Shown: one piece after another, positions 8,757 to 22,286 of the stretch | How positions within the stretch are numbered: position 1 is the stretch's first letter | Layout of the letters: the number at the start of each line of letters is the position of its first letter | Assembly: GCA_028684065.1 (NCBI GenBank) | Contig: JAQUGO010000003.1 | Location: forward strand, 246,171 to 310,170 | Origin: Sulfurospirillaceae bacterium | GTDB taxonomy: Bacteria > Campylobacterota > Campylobacteria > Campylobacterales > Sulfurospirillaceae | Length of the DNA stretch: 64,000 nucleotides | Direction of reading: 5' to 3' | Translations under genes and position numbers: made by a program | The notes under the pieces: generated by a model | What the model was told of the DNA's origin: nothing | The model's input: only the letters and a program-made list of their open reading frames with translations | Databases searched by the model: none

Positions 8757-9959
8757 ATGTTGATTGTACAAAAATATGGTGGTACAAGTGTTGGTACGGT
8801 TGAGCGTATTGAAGCAGTTGCCCAAAGAGTGATTGAAACAAAAAAAGCAGGTAATGACCTTGTGGTTGTTGTCTCTGCAATGAGTGGTGAAACGAACAAA
8901 TTATTGGAATATGCAAGTTATTTTAGTGATAATCCGAATCAGCGTGAAGTTGATATGTTGTTAAGTTCAGGAGAGCGTGTGACCAGTGCCTTATTGGCCA
9001 TTGCCTTAAATGAGAAAGGGTATAACGCTATTTCTATGAGCGGGCGAAGAGCAGGCATTGTTACTGATAGTGTTCACACTAAAGCACGCATTGAGCATAT
9101 TGATACAACGGGAATGAAAGAAGAACTTAACAAAGGCACTATTATTGTTGTAGCTGGTTTTCAAGGTGTCACAGAGAATGGCGAAGTCTCGACCCTTGGA
9201 CGTGGAGGAAGTGATCTTTCCGCTGTTGCGGTTGCTGGAGCATTAGAAGCTGATTTATGTGAAATTTATACGGATGTTGATGGTGTTTATACTACCGATC
9301 CACGAATTGAACCAAAAGCGAAGAAGCTTGATAAAATCAGTTATGATGAGATGTTAGAGCTTGCTAGTTTAGGAGCAAAAGTGTTGCAAAGTAGGTCTGT
9401 TGAGATGGCAAAAAAGCTTAACGTCAATCTTGTAACACGCAGTAGTTTTAATCACCATGAAGGTACATTGATAACAAAGGAAGATAGCATTATGGAACAA
9501 CCATTAGTAAGTGGAATAGCCCTTGATAAAAACCAAGCGAGAGTAACACTACGAGGTGTTACAGATAAACCAGGTATTGCTGCGGAAATTTTTAAAAAAT
9601 TAGCAGCTTCAAGTGTTAACGTCGATATGATTATTCAAAATGTTGGGCATGATGGTACAACCAATCTAGGATTTACCGTTCCTCAAAATGAACTTGAAGA
9701 AACTAAAAGAGCGATGAGTGAGCTTAAAGCCAGTGATGTGATGGAATATGACAGTGAAATTGTCAAAGTTTCCATTGTGGGTGTTGGTATGAAGTCTCAT
9801 AGTGGCGTTGCATGCAAAGCCTTTGATACGATGGCTAAAGAGGGTATTAATATCGAAATGATTAGTACCAGTGAGATTAAAATATCTATGGTCATTCAAG
9901 CAAAATATGGTGAACTAGCGGTTCGCGCATTACACAGTGCCTATCAATTGGACAAATAA
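8757..9959 (+). CDS. lysC: Aspartate kinase
   Basis: 400-residue enzyme that phosphorylates aspartate, the first step to lysine, threonine, methionine and diaminopimelate. The N-terminal kinase domain has KYGGTSVG, and the catalytic region includes FQGVTENGEVSTLGRGGSD. Two ACT domains (about 265-400) predict feedback control by amino acids. A single-subunit length of about 400 fits the Campylobacterota enzyme. It lies between rppH and hobA with almost no spacing. thrC later in the window uses a product of the same pathway. Confidence 0.97.
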   Translation: MLIVQKYGGTSVGTVERIEAVAQRVIETKKAGNDLVVVVSAMSGETNKLLEYASYFSDNPNQREVDMLLSSGERVTSALLAIALNEKGYNAISMSGRRAGIVTDSVHTKARIEHIDTTGMKEELNKGTIIVVAGFQGVTENGEVSTLGRGGSDLSAVAVAGALEADLCEIYTDVDGVYTTDPRIEPKAKKLDKISYDEMLELASLGAKVLQSRSVEMAKKLNVNLVTRSSFNHHEGTLITKEDSIMEQPLVSGIALDKNQARVTLRGVTDKPGIAAEIFKKLAASSVNVDMIIQNVGHDGTTNLGFTVPQNELEETKRAMSELKASDVMEYDSEIVKVSIVGVGMKSHSGVACKAFDTMAKEGINIEMISTSEIKISMVIQAKYGELAVRALHSAYQLDK

Positions 9960-9962
9960 TTG

Positions 9963-10514
9963 ATGCAACAGTTTTTAAAGTGGACATTAGAAGAGATACG
10001 AAAAGACGGCTCTATGATGAGTTGGATGGAAGAGAAGAGGTTCGAATGGGTACCTCTTGCCGCTTCCATGCTCAAAAATCTTTTAAATGGACACACGTTT
10101 ATTGTTATCACAGATGATGACAGAGCGTGGTTTTGCCACTATATGCTCAGAGCCATAAATAATCATGCCAAGAATAGGCCACTTTTGCCATTTATTGCAT
10201 TACCAACGCTCTATCCTAATTTATATCAGGTGAAGACTAAGGAGGATATAGAGCTTTTAGAAGATCTTCTCTCTCAGTCGTTTCCCAATGGTTATACCTT
10301 CTTTTATATTGGTAAAAATAGTGATATAAGGATGCAAATAGCGAAACGTAAAGACGATAGTTTTATGTGGATTTTAGATGAACATTTACAAAATAGTTTT
10401 TACCTTCTCAGTGATGATGAAATGCTCGATATCAAATTAATTCAACTCTTCAGACTCCTTGATAAAAGTATTAATGCAGTGCTTTTTGCTGAGGTTACGT
10501 TTGAAAATGAGTGA
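9963..10514 (+). CDS. hobA: DnaA-initiator-associating protein HobA
   Basis: 183-residue protein recognised by position (lysC-hobA-holB-folP, as HP1229-HP1232 in H. pylori) and by the family features MxWMEEKRFEW and an alpha/beta SIS-like fold pattern. HobA binds domain I of DnaA and helps build the initiation complex at oriC; it is the structural counterpart of DiaA and is limited to Campylobacterota. The ATG at 9963 follows the lysC stop by three bases (TTG at 9960 is also in frame). The 3' end overlaps holB by eight bases. Confidence 0.9.
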   Translation: MQQFLKWTLEEIRKDGSMMSWMEEKRFEWVPLAASMLKNLLNGHTFIVITDDDRAWFCHYMLRAINNHAKNRPLLPFIALPTLYPNLYQVKTKEDIELLEDLLSQSFPNGYTFFYIGKNSDIRMQIAKRKDDSFMWILDEHLQNSFYLLSDDEMLDIKLIQLFRLLDKSINAVLFAEVTFENE

Positions 10515-11127
10515 GGAAGCTCTTTTTAGCCATCTTTTAATTTGCGCGAATATAGAGAAAGCTACCGAGATACTAGAAGAGCGTTATGTAAATCAAAGGC
10601 ATCTTTTTTATGTAAAAAATGAATTTTTGTTAGATGATGCTAAAGAACTTGTTAAAGAAGCTTATATTGCTGAAGCAAAGACAAAATTTCTTATTGTCGT
10701 TGCAAAAAGTTATCGTATTGAAGCGCAAAATTCATTACTTAAAATACTTGAAGAGCCACCACGAAATATCATATTCGTCTTGGTGGCCCCATCAAAAAAT
10801 GCTTTTTTGCCTACGATTCGTTCTCGCTTACAATATGAAGAATTGGATTATGTACATGAAAAAGTATCCAGTGGCTTAAATCTCAAACAACTCGATTTAA
10901 GTGATATTTACCCCTTTGTACAAGCTAATGCCTATCTTGAAAAAAACCTTTTAAAAGAGATGATTCAAAGTATCGTTTTTGAAGCAATTCATGTGCATCA
11001 TCTTGACTTTAGTGAAGGTGAATTAGAGCACTTCCAAAAATTGGTACAGCTTGCAGAACTCAATAGTCGTGCACAAACACTTTTAACGTCTTTACTCTTA
11101 AGTATTATGCAAAGGAAGCGACGATGA
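10507..11127 (+). CDS. holB: DNA polymerase III subunit delta' (short form)
   Basis: 206-residue clamp-loader subunit. The start is placed at the ATG in ATGAGTGA, overlapping the hobA stop; an upstream TTG would extend into hobA without reason. It has the core delta' segments ANIEKATEILEERY and IEAQNSLLKILEEPP, the latter a hallmark of gamma/tau/delta' proteins. It is much shorter than the roughly 330-residue E. coli protein and lacks an ATPase P-loop, as usual for Campylobacterota. It overlaps folP by four bases (ATGA). Confidence 0.88.
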   Translation: MSEEALFSHLLICANIEKATEILEERYVNQRHLFYVKNEFLLDDAKELVKEAYIAEAKTKFLIVVAKSYRIEAQNSLLKILEEPPRNIIFVLVAPSKNAFLPTIRSRLQYEELDYVHEKVSSGLNLKQLDLSDIYPFVQANAYLEKNLLKEMIQSIVFEAIHVHHLDFSEGELEHFQKLVQLAELNSRAQTLLTSLLLSIMQRKRR

Positions 11128-12266
11128 CGTGTTATAGGTTATCAAACCAGACTGATGTGCAATCTTTACTCAAGGGTTTAGATGTTACAAAAGAAGGAAT
11201 TGTCCAACTCGTACCTAAAACATCATTGAATCTCATTTATATTAAAGATTTGCGCACTCCTGCTGCCAATATTCTTAAACAAGATGCACTTTCCATTGGC
11301 GCTGATGTAGCTGTACCCAAAGATACCATTACCTGTAAAGATACATACGTTGATGCATTACTGATAGCGAATGATAAACAACTTAAACAACTTTGTCTTA
11401 AAGAAAAAGCGCAACCTTTTGGACTAAAAGCGTTAGCTCAAAAACTGAGTACCATGCATGTTACATGCAAAGATGATTATAGTGTCATGGGTGTTTTGAA
11501 TGCTAATGACGATAGTTTTTTTAAAGGCAGTCGTTTTTCCAGTAAAGATGCACTTAAACGAATTGAAGCAATGATAGAAGAGGGTGCAAGCATCATTGAT
11601 GTCGGTGGTGTCTCAAGTCGTCCTGGAAGTGTGAGCGTGAGTGAAGAAGAAGAGTTGCAACGCATTGGACCCATTGTAGACGTGATTTGGGCAGAAAAAT
11701 TGTATGAAAAAGTAAAGTTTTCATTGGATAGTTATTCTCCTTTATGTTTAGAGTATGCTCTTCAACGCGGATTTAGCATCGTAAATGATATTACAGCATT
11801 GTCTAACGATGCGGTTGCCAAAGTCGCTTCATACTATAATGCAACCGTTATTTTGATGCATATGCAAGGTAGTCCTGATTGTATGCAAAAGGCACCACAT
11901 TACAATGATGTTATGGCAGAAGTTGATGTCTTTTTTGATGAGCGAATTGCTAAGGCGAAAGCCTTTGGGATAGAAAAAATTATTTTAGATGTGGGTATTG
12001 GTTTTGGTAAAAGCTTAGAACATAATTTGATGTTGCTAAAGCATCATGCCCATTTTTTACATTTTGGTTATCCTTTATTGGTGGGCGCTAGTCGAAAATC
12101 AATGATTGATAAGATTTATAAAAGCTCTATAGAAGAGCGGTTACCTGGTACATTAACGCTACATGTCAAAGCGTACGAACATGGTGCATCGATTTTACGT
12201 GTTCATGATGTTAAAGAACATATTCAAGCTTTGAGTGTAGCAAAAGCCATGCATAAAATTTTTTAG
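11124..12266 (+). CDS. folP: Dihydropteroate synthase with N-terminal extension
   Basis: 380-residue folate enzyme joining p-aminobenzoate to the pterin diphosphate. The catalytic TIM barrel begins at about 119 with YSVMGVLNANDDSF, the family's first signature, and includes GASIIDVGGVSSRPG. The first 115 residues are an extension found in Campylobacterota proteins, whose role is unknown. The start overlaps the holB stop as ATGA. It is followed eight bases later by the zinc-ribbon membrane protein. Sulfonamides target this enzyme. Confidence 0.94.
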   Translation: MTCYRLSNQTDVQSLLKGLDVTKEGIVQLVPKTSLNLIYIKDLRTPAANILKQDALSIGADVAVPKDTITCKDTYVDALLIANDKQLKQLCLKEKAQPFGLKALAQKLSTMHVTCKDDYSVMGVLNANDDSFFKGSRFSSKDALKRIEAMIEEGASIIDVGGVSSRPGSVSVSEEEELQRIGPIVDVIWAEKLYEKVKFSLDSYSPLCLEYALQRGFSIVNDITALSNDAVAKVASYYNATVILMHMQGSPDCMQKAPHYNDVMAEVDVFFDERIAKAKAFGIEKIILDVGIGFGKSLEHNLMLLKHHAHFLHFGYPLLVGASRKSMIDKIYKSSIEERLPGTLTLHVKAYEHGASILRVHDVKEHIQALSVAKAMHKIF

Positions 12267-12274
12267 GAATTTGA

Positions 12275-12902
12275 GTGGAAAAAATAATAGATTTATTAAC
12301 TCGTATAAGTGTGCTTTATAATATCCCACAATGGGCTGTTGATAGTGGTGCTCTTGCTATTTTTGTATTTTTAATAGCGGCTCCCTTTATTGCTAAAAAA
12401 TTAATGGAGCCAAAGTATTATAAATTCCGTGAAATGTTCATGTATAACATATTATGGAAATGGAAATACCGTAAAGGGGAAATAAGTCTTTTATGGTGTT
12501 ATTGTCCTCATTGTCAAGGGATGCTCACATGTGATGATGAAAATTGCCGTTCAACGGAAGATTTGCAAAATAAAATTACTTTTTTTGTATGCAATGAATG
12601 TGGTGGAAATGAGCAAGGCCGAGTTGTAGGTGGTGATAGACGTTATGTCCAAAGTTTAGTTAAGCGTGAAATTTGGCGTCAAATTCGCTCCTTAGATTAC
12701 ATTGAAACGATGAAAAAAATCAAAGAAGACAAAGATGCCCTTTTAAATGTTGAGAACGTAGTCGAAGATGTTATTTCAGAAGAGACTGTAACAGAAAAAA
12801 GCACTGAAGAGCTCTCTAGTGAAATAACTTCCACTGAAATCATAGAGAGTGCTATAGAAGATACATGTCCCAATAAAGAAAAAATACCTACTGAACAAGG
12901 CG

Positions 12903-12922
<20 letters not shown>
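12275..12922 (+). CDS. Membrane-anchored zinc-ribbon protein, unknown function
   Basis: A 215-residue protein with no family I can name. It starts with GTG; AGGA lies seven bases upstream. One membrane helix spans about 24-41. A cysteine-rich region follows: C77-PH-C80, C86-x4-C91 and C106-NE-C109, which should form one or two zinc ribbons. The last 70 residues are strongly acidic, rich in Glu, Ser and Thr, and probably disordered. It sits in the replication/repair run between folP and the TSUP gene, overlapping the latter by 20 bases. No function should be read from the context. Confidence 0.8.
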
Positions 12923-16329
<3,407 letters not shown>

Positions 16330-17136
16330 TGTCGATACCATTGCTTTAGGTAGCTTTGATGGCATACATATTGGCCATAAACAATTAATTCATAGACTAG
16401 GTGAGCACGGAGCGCTCTTTGTCGTGGATAAAGATCAAGCCAATTTAACTCCAGGTATTAAACGTAGTGAATATGCAGGTTATCCGTGCATGTTTTACCA
16501 CTTTTTAAAAGTTAAAGAGTTTAGTGGCGCTGAATTTGTTGCACTGTTAAAAAAAGAATTTATCAATCTCAAAAAGATATTGGTAGGTTATGATTTTCAT
16601 TTTGGAAAACACCGCTCATGTAATGCCAATGATTTAAAAATTCTCTTTGATGGCGAAGTAGAAATAGTAGATGAATTTTGCTATCACGGTGTAGCGGTTC
16701 ATTCTAGTAATATCCGAGCCTTTTTGAAAGAAGGAAAAATTGATGAAGCAAACCGTTTTTTAGGGCGAGAATATGCCATCATTGGTGATATTGTTGCAGG
16801 ACAGGGCATCGGTCAAAAAGAGCTTGTTGCAACACTGAACTTAAAAGTTTTAGATTATTTGATACCTAAAGAAGGTGTATATGCCACACGTTCAAGAGTG
16901 GATAAAAAAATCTATGACTCTGTCTCCTTTATAGGAAAGCGTTTAAGCACCGATGGAAATTTTTCAATTGAAACACATATTATTGGAGAAAGAATATCGC
17001 CTGAAAATAGTAATGTTGAACTCTTCTTTGTCAAATATTTGCGAGAAAATAAGAAATTTGAAACATTGCACGATTTAAAAATGCAAATTTCAAAAGATAT
17101 TCAAAGTGCTAAAAAAATATTAATGACATGTAAGCT

Positions 17137-17919
17137 TTATTTTGCTGATTTTTTATGATGATACATTCTTTCATCAGAGAGTTCTAAAATAGTTTTGAAA
17201 ATATCATCTTTACTAAAGGTAACAACGCCAAAAGCAAAATCAACATGAAAGACTTGCTCACCATGTTTGAGATTGGTTAAGCGTAAATTATGATTAACTG
17301 TATTTAAAAGTTTCATTAATTCTGCTTCATTGTGATGCTGTGAAACAACAATAAACTCGTCACCAGCAAAACGTATTGCAATACTATCTTCAATACGTTT
17401 GAGAACTTTACCTAGTACATTCAAGACCTTGTCACCAACGATATGTCCATAGGTATCATTAACATATTTAAAGTTGTTAAGATCGATGAAGGCAAGGACC
17501 CCATCTTCTTTAAATAGGTCATCATTAAGAAATTTCTCGAAAAGCCATCGGCGATTATATAAGTGCGTTAATTCATCAATAAAAAGCTCTTGTTGAAGCA
17601 TCGAAATTTTCTTTTCTAGGTCAATCATATTATTTTCAATAATATTTAATGCAACATTATCTTTATTAGCAATGGCAGTTTTGGCATTAGATACATTTTC
17701 TTTTAATATTGAAGCAGATTTTTCTGTTTCGTCTTTAAGATTTTGTATTTTTTTAAGTGCATAAATCATTGCCATTTCTTTATCACTTTCACTCATAGTA
17801 ACGTTTAATTCTTTAGCTTTAGTGTAAAAAATATCTTGATAAATTTCGGGTAAAACAATTTCTAGTTTACGTATTTCTTTGATTGTTTCATCCGTAAGTT
17901 CTTGCAACTTTTTATTCAT
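17137..17919 (-). CDS. Soluble diguanylate cyclase (AGDEF)
   Basis: 260-residue protein without membrane helices. Residues 1-110 are largely helical, with a coiled-coil stretch near 60-112. The GGDEF domain starts at about 113 (DELTHLYNRR) and has the active-site variant AGDEF at 185-189; A in the first position is common among working cyclases. An RIED sequence lies upstream but one residue too far for the canonical RxxD inhibitory site, so product inhibition is doubtful. It probably makes cyclic di-GMP in response to an unknown N-terminal signal. Confidence 0.9.
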   Translation of the reverse strand: MNKKLQELTDETIKEIRKLEIVLPEIYQDIFYTKAKELNVTMSESDKEMAMIYALKKIQNLKDETEKSASILKENVSNAKTAIANKDNVALNIIENNMIDLEKKISMLQQELFIDELTHLYNRRWLFEKFLNDDLFKEDGVLAFIDLNNFKYVNDTYGHIVGDKVLNVLGKVLKRIEDSIAIRFAGDEFIVVSQHHNEAELMKLLNTVNHNLRLTNLKHGEQVFHVDFAFGVVTFSKDDIFKTILELSDERMYHHKKSAK

Positions 17920-18028
17920 CCATCCACCTAATTCTTAATATAATTACTAAAGTATAAAGGTTATTGGCTTAATACTAAATAATATTTTGTTATAATTTCA
18001 TCTGATATAAATAATGAAAGACTATAGT

Positions 18029-18745
18029 ATGAGAAAAGATGATATTTTTACACAACCTATTACAAAGCAGTTTGAGTTTGATGAAAATGTAGCCGTTGTT
18101 TTTGATGACATGTTAGAACGCTCTATCCCTTTTTATAAAGAAGTTATTGAACTCATATGTCAAAGTATTTGTCTGCATGTTAATGAAAATGCAAGAATTA
18201 TAGATTTGGGTTGTTCTACAGCTAATACCTTATTGTCACTTTACAAAAAAAGTACTAAAAATTTTATTTTGATTGGTATTGATAATGCTGAGGCCATGTT
18301 ACATTTAGCCCATCAAAAAATTCAAGCATATGGAGCAAATATTGAGCTTAAAAATGAAGATATGTTAAAAACCTCCTTGGAAGGATTTGACGTAGTTATT
18401 GCTAATTATATGCTTCAATTTATTAGACCACTTGAACGAACAGCTTTTGTTGAAAAAATTTACCATGGACTTCATTCCAATGGGCTTTTTATTTTTAGTG
18501 AAAAAGTTGTTTTTACCGATAAAGAACTTAATAAACAGATGATAGATTTGTATTATGATTTTAAACGTAATCGTGGATATAGTGATTTCGAAATTGCACA
18601 AAAAAGAGAAGCACTAGAGAATGTACTTATACCATATACAGAAGATGAAAATAAAAGAATGCTCAAAAATGCAGGATTTGAGACCATTGAAATACTGTTT
18701 AAATGGGGAAATTTTGCCACATTTATTGCTAAAAAGAAAGGGTAG
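18029..18745 (+). CDS. cmoA: Carboxy-S-adenosylmethionine synthase CmoA
   Basis: About 238 residues, class I SAM-dependent fold with IIDLGCSTANTLLSL. CmoA makes carboxy-SAM from SAM and prephenate; CmoB (present at 37.7 kb) then transfers the carboxymethyl group to hydroxyuridine at tRNA position 34. The family motif FDENVAVVFDDMLERSIP is clear. The ATG at 18029 is chosen because known CmoA proteins begin about ten residues before that motif; an in-frame ATG at 18014 would add five residues. A TATAAT at 17991-17996 may be the promoter. Confidence 0.92.
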   Translation: MRKDDIFTQPITKQFEFDENVAVVFDDMLERSIPFYKEVIELICQSICLHVNENARIIDLGCSTANTLLSLYKKSTKNFILIGIDNAEAMLHLAHQKIQAYGANIELKNEDMLKTSLEGFDVVIANYMLQFIRPLERTAFVEKIYHGLHSNGLFIFSEKVVFTDKELNKQMIDLYYDFKRNRGYSDFEIAQKREALENVLIPYTEDENKRMLKNAGFETIEILFKWGNFATFIAKKKG

Positions 18746-18761
18746 GTGAAACCTACACCTT

Positions 18762-19028
18762 TTATTTGTGAAAAAGTTTAGGATGCTTTTTGCGTATGTA
18801 TTCAATTACTTGAATAATTTCTTCAAAACCCATTTCGCCATCTTCTTCATCATCATCAAAAACTTCATCTAAGCCTTGAAGGTAAACATCAACAGCTTTG
18901 GGAATATCTTCTCTTTTCACACCAGCAAAATACAGTGCAACACCTAGCATATCAGCTAGTTGCATTGCTAATTCTTCAATCTCAATTTCAGCTTTTTCAA
19001 GATCAATTTGGAGTTTTTCGGTTGGCAT
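18762..19028 (-). CDS. Small acidic conserved-type protein, unknown function
   Basis: 88 residues, soluble, helical and strongly acidic (FDDDEEDGEMGFEE at about 56-69), with a basic end (IRKKHPKLFHK). I do not recognise a family. It sits two bases downstream of the DHH phosphoesterase gene on the same strand, so it is probably co-transcribed with it. Codon use and the tight spacing support a real gene. Confidence 0.72.
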   Translation of the reverse strand: MPTEKLQIDLEKAEIEIEELAMQLADMLGVALYFAGVKREDIPKAVDVYLQGLDEVFDDDEEDGEMGFEEIIQVIEYIRKKHPKLFHK

Positions 19029-19030
19029 AG

Positions 19031-20062
19031 TTATCCTTTGCTAGAGATGATTGTAACGACTTGATTCTTAATCGTATCATAGATAAAAGCATCTTTGAAA
19101 GTGCTTAGTAAACCTCCACTTGCATTATGATGTCCTCCACCATTGGCAATGGTTGCTGCCATTTTACTAACATCTACATTCCCATTAGAACGCAAGCTTA
19201 TTGTCTTTTTTGAGGTAACGTCCATAAAAAAATCAAAGTCTGGATTAGCTGTCAAAAAATCATTGCCAATGACAGAGACATTCCCAATGTTATACGTCAA
19301 AATACCTTTATACTCTTTGTACATAATTTGCATTTTATCACGGTTTTTACTTAAAAGTTTAACATTATAAGATGAAACAAGGTTACTAAGCGTATTTGTA
19401 TGCGTATTAGCTTCTTGGAAAAAGTGTTTTTTAATACTATGAATAGCATCATCAAGGGCAATATGGGCATTTTGACATGTAAAGTAATTTTGAGCCTCGC
19501 TCAGCAGTGAAAAAAGGTACTGTGAGTTTTGTTCAGGAAACATAATTTTATTAACTTCTCTAGCACCACTTATCATTCCCATGCAGACTTTACCCAATTC
19601 AAATTCAGGTTTATCTTCTAGCCAAATATCAACGGCATTAACAACATTAACAAAGGCTTCAAGTTTCTTATTCTTTCCAAACAGTTCAGCAAAGAAATCA
19701 TATGTAATTTTTGTAGCACATCGATCTGAATCTAAAAAATACCAATCAAAACTTCGTGCACACTCTTCACCCGTTTTGTGATGGTCTAAAAGGAGTAACA
19801 TAACTTCTTTATCACAGATATTAATTTTAGAGTCAAACTCTTTGGCCTGTTCCATTGTGAGGTTAAGATCAGTAATCAAAATAACGTGTTTTTCTTGTGC
19901 AGAATTCTGAATTGTGCTCAAAATTTGATTGAAACATTCATTAATCTCTTTGCCATAATTTGAATTATAAAACATAATGGACTTAAAAAAATGTTGACTC
20001 ACCATTTGACAGCCATAGCCATCCAAATCAGTATGCGAGAGGTGATGTAATTGGTAATTCAT
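19031..20062 (-). CDS. DHH/DHHA1-family phosphoesterase
   Basis: 343-residue DHH-superfamily protein. It shows motif I (HLSHTDLDGYGC), an ITD motif, the DHH motif proper (LLLDHHKTGEE) and a C-terminal DHHA1 domain ending with the glycine-rich GGGHHNASGG. These coordinate two metal ions. Members hydrolyse short RNA, pAp or cyclic dinucleotide products (NrnA/NrnB, GdpP groups). Which substrate is used cannot be told here; with no PAS or GGDEF domain it is closer to the oligoribonuclease type. Two genes encoding diguanylate cyclase domains are in the window, but any link is inference. Confidence 0.85.
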   Translation of the reverse strand: MNYQLHHLSHTDLDGYGCQMVSQHFFKSIMFYNSNYGKEINECFNQILSTIQNSAQEKHVILITDLNLTMEQAKEFDSKINICDKEVMLLLLDHHKTGEECARSFDWYFLDSDRCATKITYDFFAELFGKNKKLEAFVNVVNAVDIWLEDKPEFELGKVCMGMISGAREVNKIMFPEQNSQYLFSLLSEAQNYFTCQNAHIALDDAIHSIKKHFFQEANTHTNTLSNLVSSYNVKLLSKNRDKMQIMYKEYKGILTYNIGNVSVIGNDFLTANPDFDFFMDVTSKKTISLRSNGNVDVSKMAATIANGGGHHNASGGLLSTFKDAFIYDTIKNQVVTIISSKG

Positions 20063-20084
20063 AAAATTCCTTACTATCGTGTAT

Positions 20085-22277
20085 TTATAATTTTTCGATT
20101 TCTATCGTACCCATGACTTCAAATTTAGAATTTGAATCTATTTCTGCATGGGAGAGAACAACAATATCTAACCCAAATTTCTCAAAAATATCAGAGAGGG
20201 CTTTGCGTAAAAGAGGGTCAACAATAATAACTACTGGGGCAATTCCTTTATGTAAAAGTTTGGCTGCCTCATCACTTGTTGCTTTAACAAGCGTATTAAT
20301 TTGCCCAATATTAAGCAATAAATCTCTTACCCCATCGCGTTCACGAAGGGCATCTAATAGTTTTTGCTCTGTTCCCGCATTAAATGTTAAGAGTTTTAAT
20401 ACACCATTTTCATCCTTATAGAGTTTTGTAATGACACGAGAGAGTTTAGCCCTTACTTGCTCTACAATAATAGAAACATTTTTAGTAATTTCAGCAATGT
20501 CACTGATGGTTTCTAGTACAGTAAGAAGATCTTTGATAGGAATTTTTTCATGCAATAGTGCTTTAAGGACTTTTTGAATGAGTCCAATATTAGCTACTTT
20601 AAGACAATCGCCCACAACCACTGGATAATCTTTTTGCAGTTTATCGACCAAACTTTGTACTTCTTGGCGAGTGAGAAGCTCTTCAGAATATTTTTTAATT
20701 AATTCACTTAAGTGTGTCGAGATAACAGTTGCAGGATCAACGGTAGTATATCCTTTGATAATAGCATCTTCTTTTAAATTAGCATCAATCCATAGTGCAT
20801 CCAAGCCAAAAGCTGGTTCTTTTGTAGGGATACCTTTAATTTTTTCAATTGCCAATCCACTATCCATCGCTAAAAATTTATCAGGATATATCTCTCCACT
20901 ACCTATTTCGATTCCTTTAAGAAGTAACTGATAATGATTAGGGTTTAAATGTAGATTATCCCGTATACGTACTTGTGGAATAAGGTAACCAAAATCAGAT
21001 GCAATTTTACGGCGCATACTTTTAACCCTCTCTAGCAAGTCGCCACCTTGTGCCGGATCGGCTAATTTAATAAGTTGGTAGCCTAGGTCAAGTTCTAAAA
21101 TTTCAAGTTTTAAGATATCATTAAGTGTTGTTTCTTCTTCTTTTCGAAGTTCTTCTGCACTTTTTTTAGGAGCTTGCTCATTTTTAGTTTTGACTTGTGC
21201 TTCTTGTTTCGCTTTTTGTACAGCAGCTGGAGTAGAAGAAAAGAATTTTTGTAATGAAAAATGTCCATCATAGGTTTGCTTAACAAGATAACCAAGTCCA
21301 AGAAAAATAAATCCGACAAATGAGAGTGAAAGAGTGGGTAGTCCAGGGACTAGCGCAAACATAACAAGAATAAATCCAACAATTAGGAGTGTTTTATGTT
21401 CACCAAAAAGTTGTTGCATGGCACCATCTGAAAATGTCTCATTGTCAGCTTTATTGGCTCGAGTAATAATGATACCAGTTGCTGTTGAACTAATAAGTGC
21501 AGGAAGTTGTGAAACAAGACCATCACCGATGGTTAGAATAGTATAAGTTTTAGCACTGGTTGCAAGATCTAAATTATGTTGAAAAGCACCGATAAGAAAT
21601 CCACCAATAATGTTAATAATGGTGATAATAATACCAGCAACAGCATCCCCCTTAACAAATTTACTAGAACCATCCATGGCACCGTAAAAACTTGCTTCTT
21701 GAATGATGTCTTCACGTCTTTTTCGGGCAGTTTTTTCATCAATAAGCCCAGCATTAAGATCTGCATCAATAGCCATTTGTTTTCCAGGCATCGCATCAAG
21801 CGTAAAACGAGCCGCTACTTCAGCAACTCTACCGGACCCTTTTGTGATAACCATAAAGTTAATTAAAACAAGAATTGAAAAGACAATCACACCGATAACG
21901 TAATTGCCACCAACTACAAATTGACCAAAACTAGAGATAATTTCACTGACAGCGTCAGCACCAAGGTGACCATTTGAAAGAATCATTCTAGTTGTTGATA
22001 TATTCAGGGCAAGTCTGTACAGTGTAATAATAAGAATCAGTGTTGGGAATGTTGTTAAGTCTGTCGGTTTAGGAATATAAAGAGAAATAAGAATAAGTAA
22101 AACAGAAATAGACAATGAAATAACAAGAAAAAAATCAAGTAATGGGCTTGGCAATGGAACGATAATAATCGCCAAAATTGCAACAATAAAAACAACAATA
22201 GTGAGATCTTTAGATTTAACAATAGGCTCTAAAAAAGGAGCAACTCTTGTTAAAAGGCCATTTTGATTTTTTGCCAA
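20085..22277 (-). CDS. flhA: Flagellar export protein FlhA
   Basis: 730-residue inner-membrane component of the flagellar type III export gate. About eight helices occupy residues 25-330, with the conserved loop between helices IV and V (FTLDAMPGKQMAIDADLNAG). The rest is the cytoplasmic ring domain that docks chaperone-substrate complexes; it starts after an acidic/lysine linker. Length is normal. It lies nine bases after the Rrf2 gene on the same strand, the same order as Cj0882c-Cj0883c. No other flagellar genes are in the window. Confidence 0.97.
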   Translation of the reverse strand: MAKNQNGLLTRVAPFLEPIVKSKDLTIVVFIVAILAIIIVPLPSPLLDFFLVISLSISVLLILISLYIPKPTDLTTFPTLILIITLYRLALNISTTRMILSNGHLGADAVSEIISSFGQFVVGGNYVIGVIVFSILVLINFMVITKGSGRVAEVAARFTLDAMPGKQMAIDADLNAGLIDEKTARKRREDIIQEASFYGAMDGSSKFVKGDAVAGIIITIINIIGGFLIGAFQHNLDLATSAKTYTILTIGDGLVSQLPALISSTATGIIITRANKADNETFSDGAMQQLFGEHKTLLIVGFILVMFALVPGLPTLSLSFVGFIFLGLGYLVKQTYDGHFSLQKFFSSTPAAVQKAKQEAQVKTKNEQAPKKSAEELRKEEETTLNDILKLEILELDLGYQLIKLADPAQGGDLLERVKSMRRKIASDFGYLIPQVRIRDNLHLNPNHYQLLLKGIEIGSGEIYPDKFLAMDSGLAIEKIKGIPTKEPAFGLDALWIDANLKEDAIIKGYTTVDPATVISTHLSELIKKYSEELLTRQEVQSLVDKLQKDYPVVVGDCLKVANIGLIQKVLKALLHEKIPIKDLLTVLETISDIAEITKNVSIIVEQVRAKLSRVITKLYKDENGVLKLLTFNAGTEQKLLDALRERDGVRDLLLNIGQINTLVKATSDEAAKLLHKGIAPVVIIVDPLLRKALSDIFEKFGLDIVVLSHAEIDSNSKFEVMGTIEIEKL

Positions 22278-22286
22278 AAACTACCC

